Assembly (NCBI GenBank): GCA_965226925.1
Contig: CBDDEN010000011.1
Location: 1,178,001 to 1,242,000, forward strand
Direction: 5' to 3'
Source: CBDDCX01 sp965226925
GTDB taxonomy: Bacteria > Gemmatimonadota > Gemmatimonadetes > Longimicrobiales > Gaopeijiaceae
Length of the DNA stretch: 64,000 nucleotides
A program made the position numbers and the translations under genes. Positions 37,862-46,151 of this stretch are shown piece after piece. Under the pieces are notes generated by a model that had not been told where the DNA came from, made no database searches, and worked only from the letters and a program-made list of their open reading frames with translations. How positions within the stretch are numbered: position 1 is the stretch's first letter; every line of letters starts with the position of its first letter.

Positions 37862-38893
37862 CTATGGTAGACCCCGAGCCATCGGTGGTCCCTGGAGTTG
37901 GGGCATCCTGAGGAACCAGGGCGATGGTTTTATCGTCTCTGGGGCGGGGGGTAGTCCGCCGTGGGCACGATGGGGTCGGACGGTATTGTACAGCCGCCTC
38001 CACTGCTCGACGAGTACCGTTGCCTCGGGCAGTGTGTAGAAGATCTCTCCGTTCAAGAACTCGTCTCTCAGTTTGCCGTTGAAGCTCTTGTTGTAGCCGT
38101 TCTCCCACGGACTGCCCGGCGCGATGTAGAGGGTCTGGACCCGCAGCCTGGCCAGCCATCTCCGCACCAGTTTCGCCGTGAACTCTGGCCCGTTGTCCGA
38201 GCGCAGATGCTCGGGCGGACCGTGCCGAGCGAAGAGATCGGTGAGCACCTCGAGAACGTCGTGAGCTCGAGTCTTTCGACCGACCTTGATCGCCAGACAC
38301 TGCCGCGTGTACTCGTCGAGCACGGTCAGAAGCTTCAGCGCACGGCCGTCATGGGTCCTCGTGCTTACGAAGTCGTAGGACCACACGTGATTCTTGTGCA
38401 GTGGCCTGAGCCGGATGCACGAGCCATCGTTGAGCCACAACCGACCCCGTTTCGGTTGCCGTCTGGGCACTTTCAGCCCCTCCTGCCTCCAGATACGCTC
38501 CACACGCTTGTGGTTCACCTCCCAGCCCTCGATACGCAGCAGGTTCGTGATCTGGCGATACCCGTACCTGCCGAACCGGCTCGCCAACCGTATCACGTCC
38601 GTGCGTAGCGCCTCCTCGTCGCCAGGTAGCTTCTTCACCCGGCGCTGCGTCGAGCGCGGCTGACCCAGTACGTGACACGCGTGACGTTCACTCGCCCCGA
38701 GTCGCTGACGTACATGCATCACGCACCTGCGTCGGCGCTCGGGGCTCAGAAGTTTCCCTTGGTCGCTTCCTCCAGGATCAGCTTGTCCACCGTCAGGTTC
38801 GCCACCGCTCGCTTTAGCCGTGCGTTCTCCTTCTCCAGCTCCTTGAAGCGTCGAGCTTGATCCACCTTCATCCCCCCGAACTCCTGCCTCCAC
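37862..38893 (-). CDS. IS3-family OrfB transposase (D1), catalytic Glu replaced by Lys
   Basis: 343-codon frame; its first part overlaps orfA and is reached by frameshifting at about 38745 (QGKLLSPERRRR). Integrase core aspartates are in VWSYDFVSTRTHDG and LRSDNGPEF. The DDE glutamate position reads ENGYNKSFNGKLRD, whereas D2 reads ENGYNESFNGKLRD and other IS3 transposases have ESF. The codon is AAG instead of GAG. The D1 product should be inactive. Confidence 0.9.
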   Translation of the reverse strand: MEAGVRGDEGGSSSTLQGAGEGERTAKASGGEPDGGQADPGGSDQGKLLSPERRRRCVMHVRQRLGASERHACHVLGQPRSTQRRVKKLPGDEEALRTDVIRLASRFGRYGYRQITNLLRIEGWEVNHKRVERIWRQEGLKVPRRQPKRGRLWLNDGSCIRLRPLHKNHVWSYDFVSTRTHDGRALKLLTVLDEYTRQCLAIKVGRKTRAHDVLEVLTDLFARHGPPEHLRSDNGPEFTAKLVRRWLARLRVQTLYIAPGSPWENGYNKSFNGKLRDEFLNGEIFYTLPEATVLVEQWRRLYNTVRPHRAHGGLPPAPETIKPSPWFLRMPQLQGPPMARGLP

Positions 38894-39024
38894 CGGTAGT
38901 ACGTCTGCTCGCTGATCCCCAACTCCCGGCTCACCATCGCCACCGTTTTGCCGTTCGCCAGACCCACCTCCGCCTCTCTCAATGCCGTGATGATCTGCTC
39001 CGGCGTGTGTCGTCTCCTACTCAT
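38746..39024 (-). CDS. IS3-family OrfA (D1)
   Basis: 92 residues from MSRRRHTPEQIITALREAEVGL. HTH (GKTVAMVSRELGISEQTYYRWRQEFGG) plus coiled coil (RFKELEKENARLKRAVANLTVDKLIL), standard for the IS407 group. The ORF extends to 39054. Identical in copy D2. Confidence 0.9.
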   Translation of the reverse strand: MSRRRHTPEQIITALREAEVGLANGKTVAMVSRELGISEQTYYRWRQEFGGMKVDQARRFKELEKENARLKRAVANLTVDKLILEEATKGNF

Positions 39025-39102
39025 TCTGACCTCCTCCCTGATAGCTGCGACCAAAGCCGCATCCTAACATCAACTTCGGTCTCGTTTCAGGGGGTCACGT
39101 CA

Positions 39103-39542
39103 GGTCCGCCGAGAGAAGCTGCGAGGAGGTCGACGAAGCTCGCTTCGCCCCAGTCGGAAACGGTCACTAGCGCCTCGATCTCGGCTACATTCTCCTCCTC
39201 CGGAACGATCTGAACGTCTCCCACGGCGTCTCCGCCCACAGCGAGGAGAAGCGTCAGCTCATCGTCCGCCGAGGTCTTCACAGCCCCCCTCAGCGCGGTC
39301 AGTCGTCGCCCTTCCGGAAGCAGGCCCGAGAAGAAGGGAGGCAGTGCACCGGGCGCGTGGGTAACCACCGGGCCCCCGTGGAGGGCAAGGGTCGTGGCGA
39401 CCGGTGGGCCTCCGGACCGACGGTAGCCCTCATCGTAGGTGAAAAGGACCGCATTCAGGCGCCGCTCGAGGCTCCCGGCTTTCGTACCCTGCTTGAGCAC
39501 GGCCGCACGCTCCACGAAGCGAAGCTCGTCGAGAGGCCTCAT
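39103..39542 (-). pseudogene. hipA: hipA toxin kinase, truncated by IS
   Basis: About 147 native codons, then IS-derived DVTP-stop at 39087. It contains the HipA N-terminal domain (LNAVLFTYDEGYR...LALHGG) and PPFFSGLLPEGRRL...DDELTLLLAVGGDAVGDVQI, but ends at ASLGGP; the serine/threonine kinase core is entirely missing. It overlaps hipB by ATGA. The product cannot be a working toxin. Confidence 0.85.
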
Positions 39543-39799
39543 GGGCGCTCCGCCGGTCCAACCGAACTCTCAGGCAGGGGCCCAATCTCGCCCCGGCCGG
39601 GCACGATTGACAGACCGAGGCCGAGGACCTCGAGCACGTCCAGTAGTTTGTCCAGGCGTAGGGTCGGCTTGCCCTGCTCCACGGTGTGAACGAAGCGTTG
39701 CGAGCAACCCCCGAGCTCAGCTACGTCAGACTGTCGCAAACCGAACTCGAGTCTGCGTCTCCGCACGGCCTCCGCAAGTTGGGCTACTCTCTCAGTCAT
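39539..39799 (-). CDS. hipB: HipB-like XRE antitoxin/repressor
   Basis: 86 residues from ATG 39799 (MTERVAQLAEAVRRRRLEFGLRQSDVAELGGCSQRFVHTVEQGK), a Cro/C1-type helix-turn-helix typical of HipB, with the C-terminal LGLGLSIVPG. Would bind HipA and repress its own promoter; three similar motifs lie just upstream (39815-39952). Intact although its toxin partner is cut. Confidence 0.87.
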   Translation of the reverse strand: MTERVAQLAEAVRRRRLEFGLRQSDVAELGGCSQRFVHTVEQGKPTLRLDKLLDVLEVLGLGLSIVPGRGEIGPLPESSVGPAERP

Positions 39800-39814
39800 C
39801 GTGGCCCCGTTGTG

Positions 39815-39952
39815 TGATCGTTCGTGCATTTTGATCACAATATTAAGGGTGCAGGGCCGGCAGTCAACTCATATGTAATCGATCGTGCATACGAAGGGTG
39901 AGCGACCGCTCCAGGAGTAGTCAAAGCCCTCATGGATGTACGAACGTGCATC
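39815..39952. promoter_or_regulatory. Three putative HipB operator motifs
   Basis: The motif ATG(C/T)ACGA(A/T)CG occurs three times: reversed in CGTTCGTGCAT (39819-39829), reversed in CGATCGTGCAT (39880-39890), and within the near-palindrome GATGTACGAACGTGCATC (39935-39952). Spaced 50-60 bp. HipB proteins bind several operators upstream of hipBA, so this is the likely autoregulatory region. Confidence 0.5.
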
Positions 39953-40236
39953 TACACCCGCTCTCTCGTTGAGCATCTTCCTAATGTCCTGTTCGGCCCC
40001 GGCCTTGAATCTTGGTCAGGGTGGAGTAGATATCCATGCGCTCAACCTATGGGTGATGCTGAGGTTGGGCGATTGCTGGATGGGGCAGAAGAGAGTCAAG
40101 AATGACCCGCCAGCAAGAATCTGACAACGCGTTCCGCTTGCCCCACGGACCGCGTACCCAGGGTCTTTGGGGTCGCGCACGTCGCCCGTTGCCGGCATGT
40201 TGATCGCCACCTCACTTAGAATCGAAGAAGAGTCGA
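39953..40236. other. Intergenic region, possible lipoprotein-like small ORF
   Basis: No firm gene. A plus ORF 39936-40124 reads SLSIFLMSCSAPALNLGQGG..., with a lipobox-like LMSC but no good start signal. Otherwise nothing recognised before ccmC. Confidence 0.3.
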
Positions 40237-40754
40237 TTGAAACTAAGAAAAGCGGTGAAGCTAGGTGTCGGCCTCTCTCTAGTCGGCGTAGCGGGCATAT
40301 TGTACACCCACTGGATGGTCTCTGGGTGCCGACCGAGTCAACGATGGGGATTATCCAGCGGATAAACTACGTGCACGTGCCCACCGCCTGGGTCACCGAA
40401 CTTGCGTTTGGGCTGACTGCTCTTGCCAGTGTCATTTACCTCTGGCTCGGGGATGATCACGCGGACGCCGCTGCCGAGGCTGCGGCCGAGGGGGGGCTGT
40501 ACTTCTGTGCGGCACTGCTTATCGCGGGGTCTCTGTGGGGCCGAGTCGCTTGGGGTGCCTTCTGGACGTGGGAACCCAGGTTGACCTTCACCCTCCTACT
40601 TTGGTTCATTTTCCTGGGATACTTCTTGGTACGACACTCCACCGACAACCCCGACCGAGGAAAACGCTTCGCGGCTGTCGTCGCGATTGTGGGTGTCTTG
40701 CGACATCCCCTTGAGCGGTTCATGCCGGACGAGAGCGTCTACTCCTGAACTTCC
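40237..40754 (+). pseudogene. ccmC: ccmC/ccsA-type haem exporter, 5' part (frameshift and IS)
   Basis: A TTG at 40237 starts LKLRKAVKLGVGLSLVGVAGILYTHWMVSG; one base is missing near 40328, after which the next frame continues VPTESTMGIIQRINYVHVPTAWVTELAF. Then WGRVAWGAFWTWEPRLTFTLLLWFIFLGYF, matching CcmC with its WxWEPRLT haem-handling segment. The end (VGVLRHPLERFMPDESVYS) is distorted just before the IS at 40755. The 3' part is at 42377. CcmC passes haem to CcmE in cytochrome c maturation. Confidence 0.82.
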
Positions 40755-40831
40755 CCTCGTCTGCCAACGTACGTGAGACGCACGGAGCACGCAAAGAATT
40801 AGAGTAGGTTGCGAAGGCAGAGAAAACGAAC

Positions 40832-41300
40832 ATGTTGGCGTCTCTCGACTGCGATCGAGAGAATGGAACGGAGAATGGTAGTGCCCCTGGAACCGGGGAG
40901 GCCAAGCGAAGCGCGGCAGCTCCTGCGGACCCGGAGGTAGTAGATAGGCCGCTACGACGGCGGTTCAGTCCGTCGTACAAGCTGCACCGGATCGACGAAG
41001 AAGCGGACCGGTGCACCGAGCCCGGCGAGGTGGGTCAACTCCTGCGGGATGAGAGGGCCTGTACTCGTCGCACCTGGACGCCGAATCGGGTCGTGGCGCA
41101 CAGGCTTGGCGCATAGCGACGGCCGCTGAAGGCGCGCGGCAGCTCCTGTCGAAGAAACGCGGCCGCAAGCCGGAGCGAAATGCTGCATGGATGACGAGAC
41201 GGTACGCAAGCTGCGACGCGGCGAAACGCACGGTGTCGAGAATGAGCTCAGGAAGGCACACCTGATCATCGACGTGCAGGGAAAAGTTGCGGGGCTGCTG
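40832..41300 (+). pseudogene. Corrupted IS3-family OrfA (copy B)
   Basis: Begins like orfA (ENGSAPGTGEAKRSAAAP...RRFSPSYKL) but loses frame after about 40985 through scattered insertions, and regains similarity near 41245 (ENELRKAHLIIDVQGK). No functional OrfA can be made as written. Confidence 0.8.
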
Positions 41301-41329
41301 GGGATAAGCCTCGACGACGGGACAAACTC

Positions 41330-42337
41330 TTGAAGGCGGCCGATGAGCTGGCTAAGCACGTCGGTGTAAAACCGGCGTGCGCGGCCCTCGAGGTCTGCCG
41401 ATCGACGTTGTACCGTCGTCGAGGCCCATCAACCGGGCAACAGCAGCCCCGCCCGACGCCCGCCCGGGCATTGAGCGAGACGGAACGAGGCGAGGTCTTC
41501 GACACGCTGTGTTCGGAGCGGTTCGTGGACCGCTCACCCGCCGAGGTGGTGGCCACGCTGCTCGACGAAGAGGTCTACCTGTGCAGCGAACGCACGATGT
41601 ATCGTGTTCTGGCCTCCGAGGTGCCGGTTCAGGAACGCCGGGCGCAGCGCACCCATCCCGAGTACAAGAAGCCCGAGTTGATGGCCACGGCGCCGAACCA
41701 GGTGTGGTCCTGGGATATCACGCGGCTGCTCGGGCCGAAGAAGTGGAGCTATTACTACCTCTACGTCATCATGGACATCTACAGCCGCTACGTCGTGGGC
41801 TGGATGGTGGCGGACCGGGAGAACTCGGCCCTGGCCGGCCGGTTGATCCAGCAGAGCTGCCTGAAGCATGGCGTCCAGCCCCGGGTCCTGACCCTGCACT
41901 CGGATCGGGGAGCTCCAATGACGAGCCAATGCACCGCTCAACTTCTCGCTGACCTCGGCGTGACCCGCTCGTTGAGCCGGCCTCAGGTGTCGGATGACAA
42001 CCCGTTTTCCGAGGCTCAGTTCAAAACCTTGAAGTACCATCCCTCGTTTCCCGGACGGTTCGGGGATCAGGGCCAAGCCAAGACGTTCTGTCGATCGTTC
42101 TTCCGCTGGTACAATGCCGAGCACCGCCATGGCGGCATCTCGATGCTAACCCCCGAGCAGGTCCACTTCGGGAACGCCGATCAGGTCATTGCCGGCAGGA
42201 AATCCGTGCTCCGCGAAGCATGGGCCGCTCATCCCGAACGCTTCGTCAGAGGTGTGCCGAAGCCCAAACCGCTCCCGGAGGCCGTCTTCATCAATCCTCC
42301 CATCCCTTCCCTCACCACACAGGACATTGCTCTCTAA
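41330..42337 (+). CDS. IS3-family OrfB DDE transposase (copy B)
   Basis: 335 residues identical to copy C and differing from copy A at one noted residue (EVCRS versus EVSRS). Catalytic D, D, E motifs intact. Without an intact orfA upstream it is unlikely to be made as a fusion. Confidence 0.92.
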   Translation: MKAADELAKHVGVKPACAALEVCRSTLYRRRGPSTGQQQPRPTPARALSETERGEVFDTLCSERFVDRSPAEVVATLLDEEVYLCSERTMYRVLASEVPVQERRAQRTHPEYKKPELMATAPNQVWSWDITRLLGPKKWSYYYLYVIMDIYSRYVVGWMVADRENSALAGRLIQQSCLKHGVQPRVLTLHSDRGAPMTSQCTAQLLADLGVTRSLSRPQVSDDNPFSEAQFKTLKYHPSFPGRFGDQGQAKTFCRSFFRWYNAEHRHGGISMLTPEQVHFGNADQVIAGRKSVLREAWAAHPERFVRGVPKPKPLPEAVFINPPIPSLTTQDIAL

Positions 42338-42376
42338 TTAATCCCGTAGAGTGTCCCATTGTCGTTGACAGGTTCC

Positions 42377-42578
42377 GTTCCGGTCCCTGCACCCAGAACC
42401 CGTCTATCTCCGGCCCGAAGGTCCAGCTGCCGACTCAGCGTTCGTCCTTACGTTGCTAGTGGCGTTCCTCGCGTACACTGTACTATTCCTCGGACTGCTG
42501 ACCCTGCGATACGGCGTTGAAGTGGCAGAAAGAGAGTGGGTACTCCGTTCTCCCCGGCCCAAGGGGGTCACAACATGA
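42377..42578 (+). pseudogene. ccmC: ccmC, 3' part
   Basis: In frame after the IS: FRSLHPEPVYLRPEGPAADSAFVLTLLVAFLAYTVLFLGLLTLRYGVEVAE...GVTT-stop. RSLHP corresponds to the CcmC/CcsA (R)TLHP motif and is followed by the last helix. The TGA at 42576 overlaps the ccmD ATG, showing the original coupling. Confidence 0.82.
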
Positions 42579-42799
42579 AACAGATCTTCCATCCTAACCT
42601 TCTCGCGAGCACAGCGATGCTGTGGCTTCCCGTGGTGGTTCTAGGGCAGAACTCGGAGTCGGCAAACTCGTTTCGGCCTTACCTCTTCGTGCTTCTTGCG
42701 TTCGCCGCTGGCTGGGTCTTGATCGGTGCCTGGGTGTTTCAGATCGGTAGGAAGGTAAGCCGTCTGTCCCGGCGAATTGAGGAGACCTCCGGCGACTAA
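42575..42799 (+). CDS. ccmD: CcmD-like small haem-exporter protein
   Basis: 74 residues from ATG 42575, overlapping the ccmC stop. A leader-like N-terminus (LASTAMLWLPVVVLGQN), then YLFVLLAFAAGWVLIGAWVFQIGRKVSRLSRRIEE: one helix followed by a basic coiled stretch, as in CcmD. Position directly after ccmC supports the call. With ccmC cut, the pair is probably non-functional here. Confidence 0.75.
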   Translation: MKQIFHPNLLASTAMLWLPVVVLGQNSESANSFRPYLFVLLAFAAGWVLIGAWVFQIGRKVSRLSRRIEETSGD

Positions 42800-43419
42800 G
42801 CATCCTACCCGGCGTCCTGACGAATACGCGCCACTGCTGGACACCACTGCTGCGTTCTTGCTGGACCCCTGTAGATTCAGATTCTAAGCACCTTCGGTTT
42901 CTATTCGGTATTCAGGCAGGCTCTTTGCTCGTACATGGTCGACGGGTTCCAGTGCATCGGGCTAGTCCGCTTCATCCTCGAAGTGCAACAACGGACGTTC
43001 AGCTTCGCCGAGTCCTGTAGGAGCTCCACGACCGATCGCACCGACCCCATCACTGCCCGCACGCCGTAAGAGAGTTTTCGAGATCTCTCATGCACCAGGG
43101 CCCACCCCTCTGGGAGAATGGCTCCCCAACCTTCAGGAACCGGCTGCTACCCGATCTCGGCTAGGATGCCCGCTCGGGAGCCGGACCGTCCTAGCAAGAA
43201 AGCCGATCATAGCATCCAGTCCGCAACGACCCCGGCTAAGAAATAGTACGGACGACAGCGCCTGCCATGAGATCGGTCCTGCAATGGCTGGGTCCGACCC
43301 GCGTGGATCGATCCCAAGGTCTGGCGCGACATCCACTTTCCAACGCATTCTGTTCAGTCGTAACGCGTCCGAAATATTAGGCGTTTGGATAGTCGGAAGC
43401 GTTGAATAAAAGGAGTTAG
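42800..43419. other. Intergenic region without recognised genes
   Basis: About 620 bp. Short ORFs on the minus strand (42901-43095, 43133-43348) show no protein-like pattern. Perhaps decayed sequence between two IS-rich blocks. Confidence 0.5.
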
Positions 43420-43455
43420 ATGGCGCCCTTCACGTATAGTTGGCTCACGATATGA
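43420..43455 (+). CDS. Possible 11-residue leader peptide
   Basis: AGGAG at 43411 precedes ATG 43420, which encodes MAPFTYSWLTI and stops in ATGA overlapping the methyltransferase start at 43452. Could couple translation of the next gene, or mark a frameshift in the true N-terminus. Confidence 0.35.
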   Translation: MAPFTYSWLTI

Positions 43456-44282
43456 CGACAGCGGTGTTGGGGGACAGTTGGTCGGATGGAGCTGCGTATG
43501 AGGCCTTCATGGGCCGCTGGAGCCGTCCACTGGCGGAGAGCTTTGTGCGGTGGCTTGATGCACCTGAAGCGCAGCACTGGCTCGACGTGGGAACCGGAAC
43601 GGGAGCGCTGGCAGCCGCGATCTGCCGCATAGCGAGGCCCACAACCGTGATGGCCTGCGACGCGGCCGAAGCGTTCGTGCGCGCTGCGAAGCGTGGGCTT
43701 AGCGACTCTCGCGTACGCTTTGAGGTCGCTGGCGTCGGCCAGCTTCCTGCGCGCGCCGGAGGGTATGACGTGGCGGTATCAGGATTGGCGTTGAACTTCT
43801 TTCCGGATCCGCGCGAAGCGGTGCTAGAGCAGCTGTCGTTGCTGCGTGTGGGAGGTCGCGTCGCGGCATGTGTCTGGGACTACGCGGAGGGGATGGAGTT
43901 CCTCAGGACCTTTTGGGACACAGCCAACGGGGTCGACCCGACGGCTGCCCAGTGTGATGAAGGCATGCGCTTTCCCATTTGCAGACCGTCGGCGTTGCGC
44001 GATCTGTTCGAATCCTGCGGTGCCCTAGATGTCCGTACCGATGAGATTCGCATACCGACAGTGTTCCGCGATTTTGACGACTTCTGGGACCCGTTTGTGG
44101 GCGGCCCCGTCCCAGCGCCTGGCTACGTCGCGGCGCTCTCGCCCAGCCGACGGGCAGCGCTGATCGCAGGTCTGAGGAAGCGGCTCGCTGAGCGGCCCAA
44201 CGCACCTATCGAGCTGACCGCACGGGCTTGGGTCGTGGTCGGTAGATGTTACAGAGTGTTGAGCCCGAACCTTGATGGGTAA
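43452..44282 (+). CDS. Class I SAM-dependent methyltransferase
   Basis: 276 residues from ATG 43452; TTG 43440 is an alternative. SAM-binding motif I LDVGTGTGALAAAI, acidic loop ACDAAEAFV, and later motifs YDVAVSGLALNFFPDP and LRVGGRVAACVWDY: a Methyltransf_11/UbiE-like protein of a group starting WSDGAAYEAFMGRWSR. The last dozen residues (CYRVLSPNLDG) read into the end of the adjacent IS481-family element, so the native C-terminus was probably replaced. Substrate unknown. Confidence 0.85.
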   Translation: MTTAVLGDSWSDGAAYEAFMGRWSRPLAESFVRWLDAPEAQHWLDVGTGTGALAAAICRIARPTTVMACDAAEAFVRAAKRGLSDSRVRFEVAGVGQLPARAGGYDVAVSGLALNFFPDPREAVLEQLSLLRVGGRVAACVWDYAEGMEFLRTFWDTANGVDPTAAQCDEGMRFPICRPSALRDLFESCGALDVRTDEIRIPTVFRDFDDFWDPFVGGPVPAPGYVAALSPSRRAALIAGLRKRLAERPNAPIELTARAWVVVGRCYRVLSPNLDG

Positions 44283-45556
44283 CAGAAACTGAGCATTGAT
44301 GGGTTACAGTTTTGGGTTACGAGAAGAGGAGCCATCGTGGTCAAGGATGGCTCCTTTATCTATGTGCAGCCAGCCGAGGGAGACGGAGCCGAAGTAAATA
44401 GCCCAGATGCCATCGGCGATCTCTTCGAGGCCGATGTATTCACGTCCGAGTAGGTGGGAGACGTTGACCCAGGTGGAATACCAACGGACGCCACCGTTGG
44501 TGGAGACTTTACGGACCTCGAAGTGAGCGGGGTACTCCGGCGTCTTGAGCTTCTTCGGGAAGGGACGGGTCGAGGGTTCGTAGGCAGAGGCTGGGGGCCG
44601 CTGGTCGTGAGCCTCGTGGGGCCGGACCTCGTTGAAGTCAGCCCGAAAGGCGTTGAAACGGCGCTGCTGAGCGGAGCGGTTGCCGGCAGGTGGGATGGTG
44701 GTGTCGGCCTTGAGGTCTTTGTGCATGCGCTCATGGCGGCCGTTCTGCTGAGGCGAAGCAGGCTCGATGAGATCGGGCAGGATACCGATCTTGATCCACC
44801 AAACGGAGAGCCTAGAGAGACGGCCGAGCGCCATGGAAGCGAAGGGCGAGCCGTTGTCGGTGCGGATGCGTTCAGGGAGCCCGAACTCGCGGAAGAGACG
44901 AGTGAAGACACGCCGTGAACCGGCGTAGGTGGTGCCATCGAGGCCCTGGCAGGCGAGCAGATACCGACTGAAGCCGTCCTGGACGGTGAGCGGGTAGCAG
45001 TAGCGGCCGTCGAGGGTCTTGAACTGACCTTTGAAGTCGGCGGACCAGATGGCGTTGGGTGCATCGAAGGGAGCGGTGGGTCGGCCGGGATGCGGGCGTG
45101 TCCGACTCCTGCGCGGCTTCTTCACGAGTCCCTCGCGGAGGAAATACTTGTGAAGGACGCGAGCCGAAGGGACGCGCCAGTCAGGGTGCAGGGTCAGGAG
45201 CCGAGCACGGATCTTGTCGGCGCCCCAGCGACATCGACGCCTGCGGAGCTCGAAGGCTGCCTCGAGTACATGCGGCTCGGTGGTGTGTGGATGCGCACAG
45301 GGACGGCGCGAACGGTCTCCGAGGCCATCGGGTCCTTCGACCTCGTAGCGATCGAGCCACTTGTAACCGGTCTTACGGCTAATGTCGTGGCGCAGGCAGA
45401 GCTCGGAGTGCGAGAAGAGGCCGCCGGTGGCCTCCAGGATGAATCGTTTGCGTTCGTTCATGGGATCGGTCTCCAACCATGGCATGGCGCCTCCTTGTAG
45501 GAGGGCCACGATAGTGATCGAGACTGTCACCCATCATTGTTCAGAAAAGTGTTACC
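44278..45556 (-). mobile_element. IS481-family element
   Basis: Imperfect ends GGTAACAGAAACTGAGCATT (from 44278) and reverse GGTAACACTTTTCTGAACAA (from 45556), each continuing into TGATGGGT(T/G)ACAG. A second TGTTACAG at 44247 makes the left limit uncertain. One transposase gene. No clear target duplication seen. Confidence 0.75.
44304..45485 (-). CDS. IS481-family transposase
   Basis: 393 residues from MPWLETDPMNERKRFI, the standard IS481 start; the ORF runs back to 45530. HTH (SELCLRHDISRKTGYKWLDRYEVEG), then integrase core with aspartates in AIWSADFKGQF and RTDNGSPFAS and glutamate in SPQQNGRHERMHKDLK. Looks intact. Confidence 0.93.
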   Translation of the reverse strand: MPWLETDPMNERKRFILEATGGLFSHSELCLRHDISRKTGYKWLDRYEVEGPDGLGDRSRRPCAHPHTTEPHVLEAAFELRRRRCRWGADKIRARLLTLHPDWRVPSARVLHKYFLREGLVKKPRRSRTRPHPGRPTAPFDAPNAIWSADFKGQFKTLDGRYCYPLTVQDGFSRYLLACQGLDGTTYAGSRRVFTRLFREFGLPERIRTDNGSPFASMALGRLSRLSVWWIKIGILPDLIEPASPQQNGRHERMHKDLKADTTIPPAGNRSAQQRRFNAFRADFNEVRPHEAHDQRPPASAYEPSTRPFPKKLKTPEYPAHFEVRKVSTNGGVRWYSTWVNVSHLLGREYIGLEEIADGIWAIYFGSVSLGWLHIDKGAILDHDGSSSRNPKL

Positions 45557-45701
45557 TATGTTTGGTCAGCGTACCTGTGAGCCATCTAACAAGGAATTGC
45601 TGCTGTCCGCGTAAGCTGCGGTGGACCGCCCTCTCTGCCAACGTACGTGAGACACGGAGCACGCAAAGAATTAGAGTAGGGCGAAGGCAGAGAAAACGAA
45701 C

Positions 45702-46151
45702 ATGTTGGGACTGCGAGAGAGAATGGAAGAGAATGGTAGTGCCCCTGGAACCGGGGAGGCCAAGCGAAGCGCGGCAGCTCCTGCGGACCCGGAGGTAGTA
45801 GATAGGCCGCTACGACGGCGGTTCAGTCCGTCGTACAAGCTGCGGATCGTCGAAGAAGCGGACCGGTGCACCGAGCCCGGCGAGGTGGGTCAACTCCTGC
45901 GGCGAGAGGGCCTGTACTCGTCGCACCTGACGACGTGGCGCAAGGCGGCGCATAGCGGGTCGCTGAAGGCCCTGTCGAAGAAACGCGGCCGCAAGCCGGA
46001 GCGAAATCCGCTGGATGAGAAGGTACGCAAGCTGGAGCGGCGAAACGCACGGCTCGAGAATGAGCTCAGGAAGGCACACCTGATCATCGACGTGCAGGGA
46101 AAAGTTGCGGGGCTGCTGGGGATAAGCCTCGACGACGGGACAAACTCTTGA
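45702..46151 (+). CDS. IS3-family OrfA (copy C)
   Basis: 149 residues, as copy A except ENELRK for EDELRK in the coiled coil. Intact HTH. Overlaps orfB by TTGA in the -1 frame. Confidence 0.9.
   Translation: MLGLRERMEENGSAPGTGEAKRSAAAPADPEVVDRPLRRRFSPSYKLRIVEEADRCTEPGEVGQLLRREGLYSSHLTTWRKAAHSGSLKALSKKRGRKPERNPLDEKVRKLERRNARLENELRKAHLIIDVQGKVAGLLGISLDDGTNS

Larger units (their letters stand above)
37833..39102 (-). mobile_element. IS3-family (IS407-like) element, copy D1
   Basis: 1270 bp, ends TGAGGTGCCCCCAG and (reverse) TGACGTGACCCCCTG. Flanks GTAC and GGTC do not match, so no target duplication. Left flank is the response regulator's last codon, right flank the middle of hipA. Same element as D2 (54665-58766). 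Confidence 0.92.
40755..42376 (+). mobile_element. IS3-family element, copy B (in ccmC, orfA corrupted)
   Basis: Same ends as copies A and C, flanked by TTCC (40751-40754 and 42378-42381). orfB is intact, but 40840-41270 differs from the other copies by many small insertions, some of them pieces of the IS5-family element (see findings). Length 1622 bp versus 1565. Confidence 0.88.
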
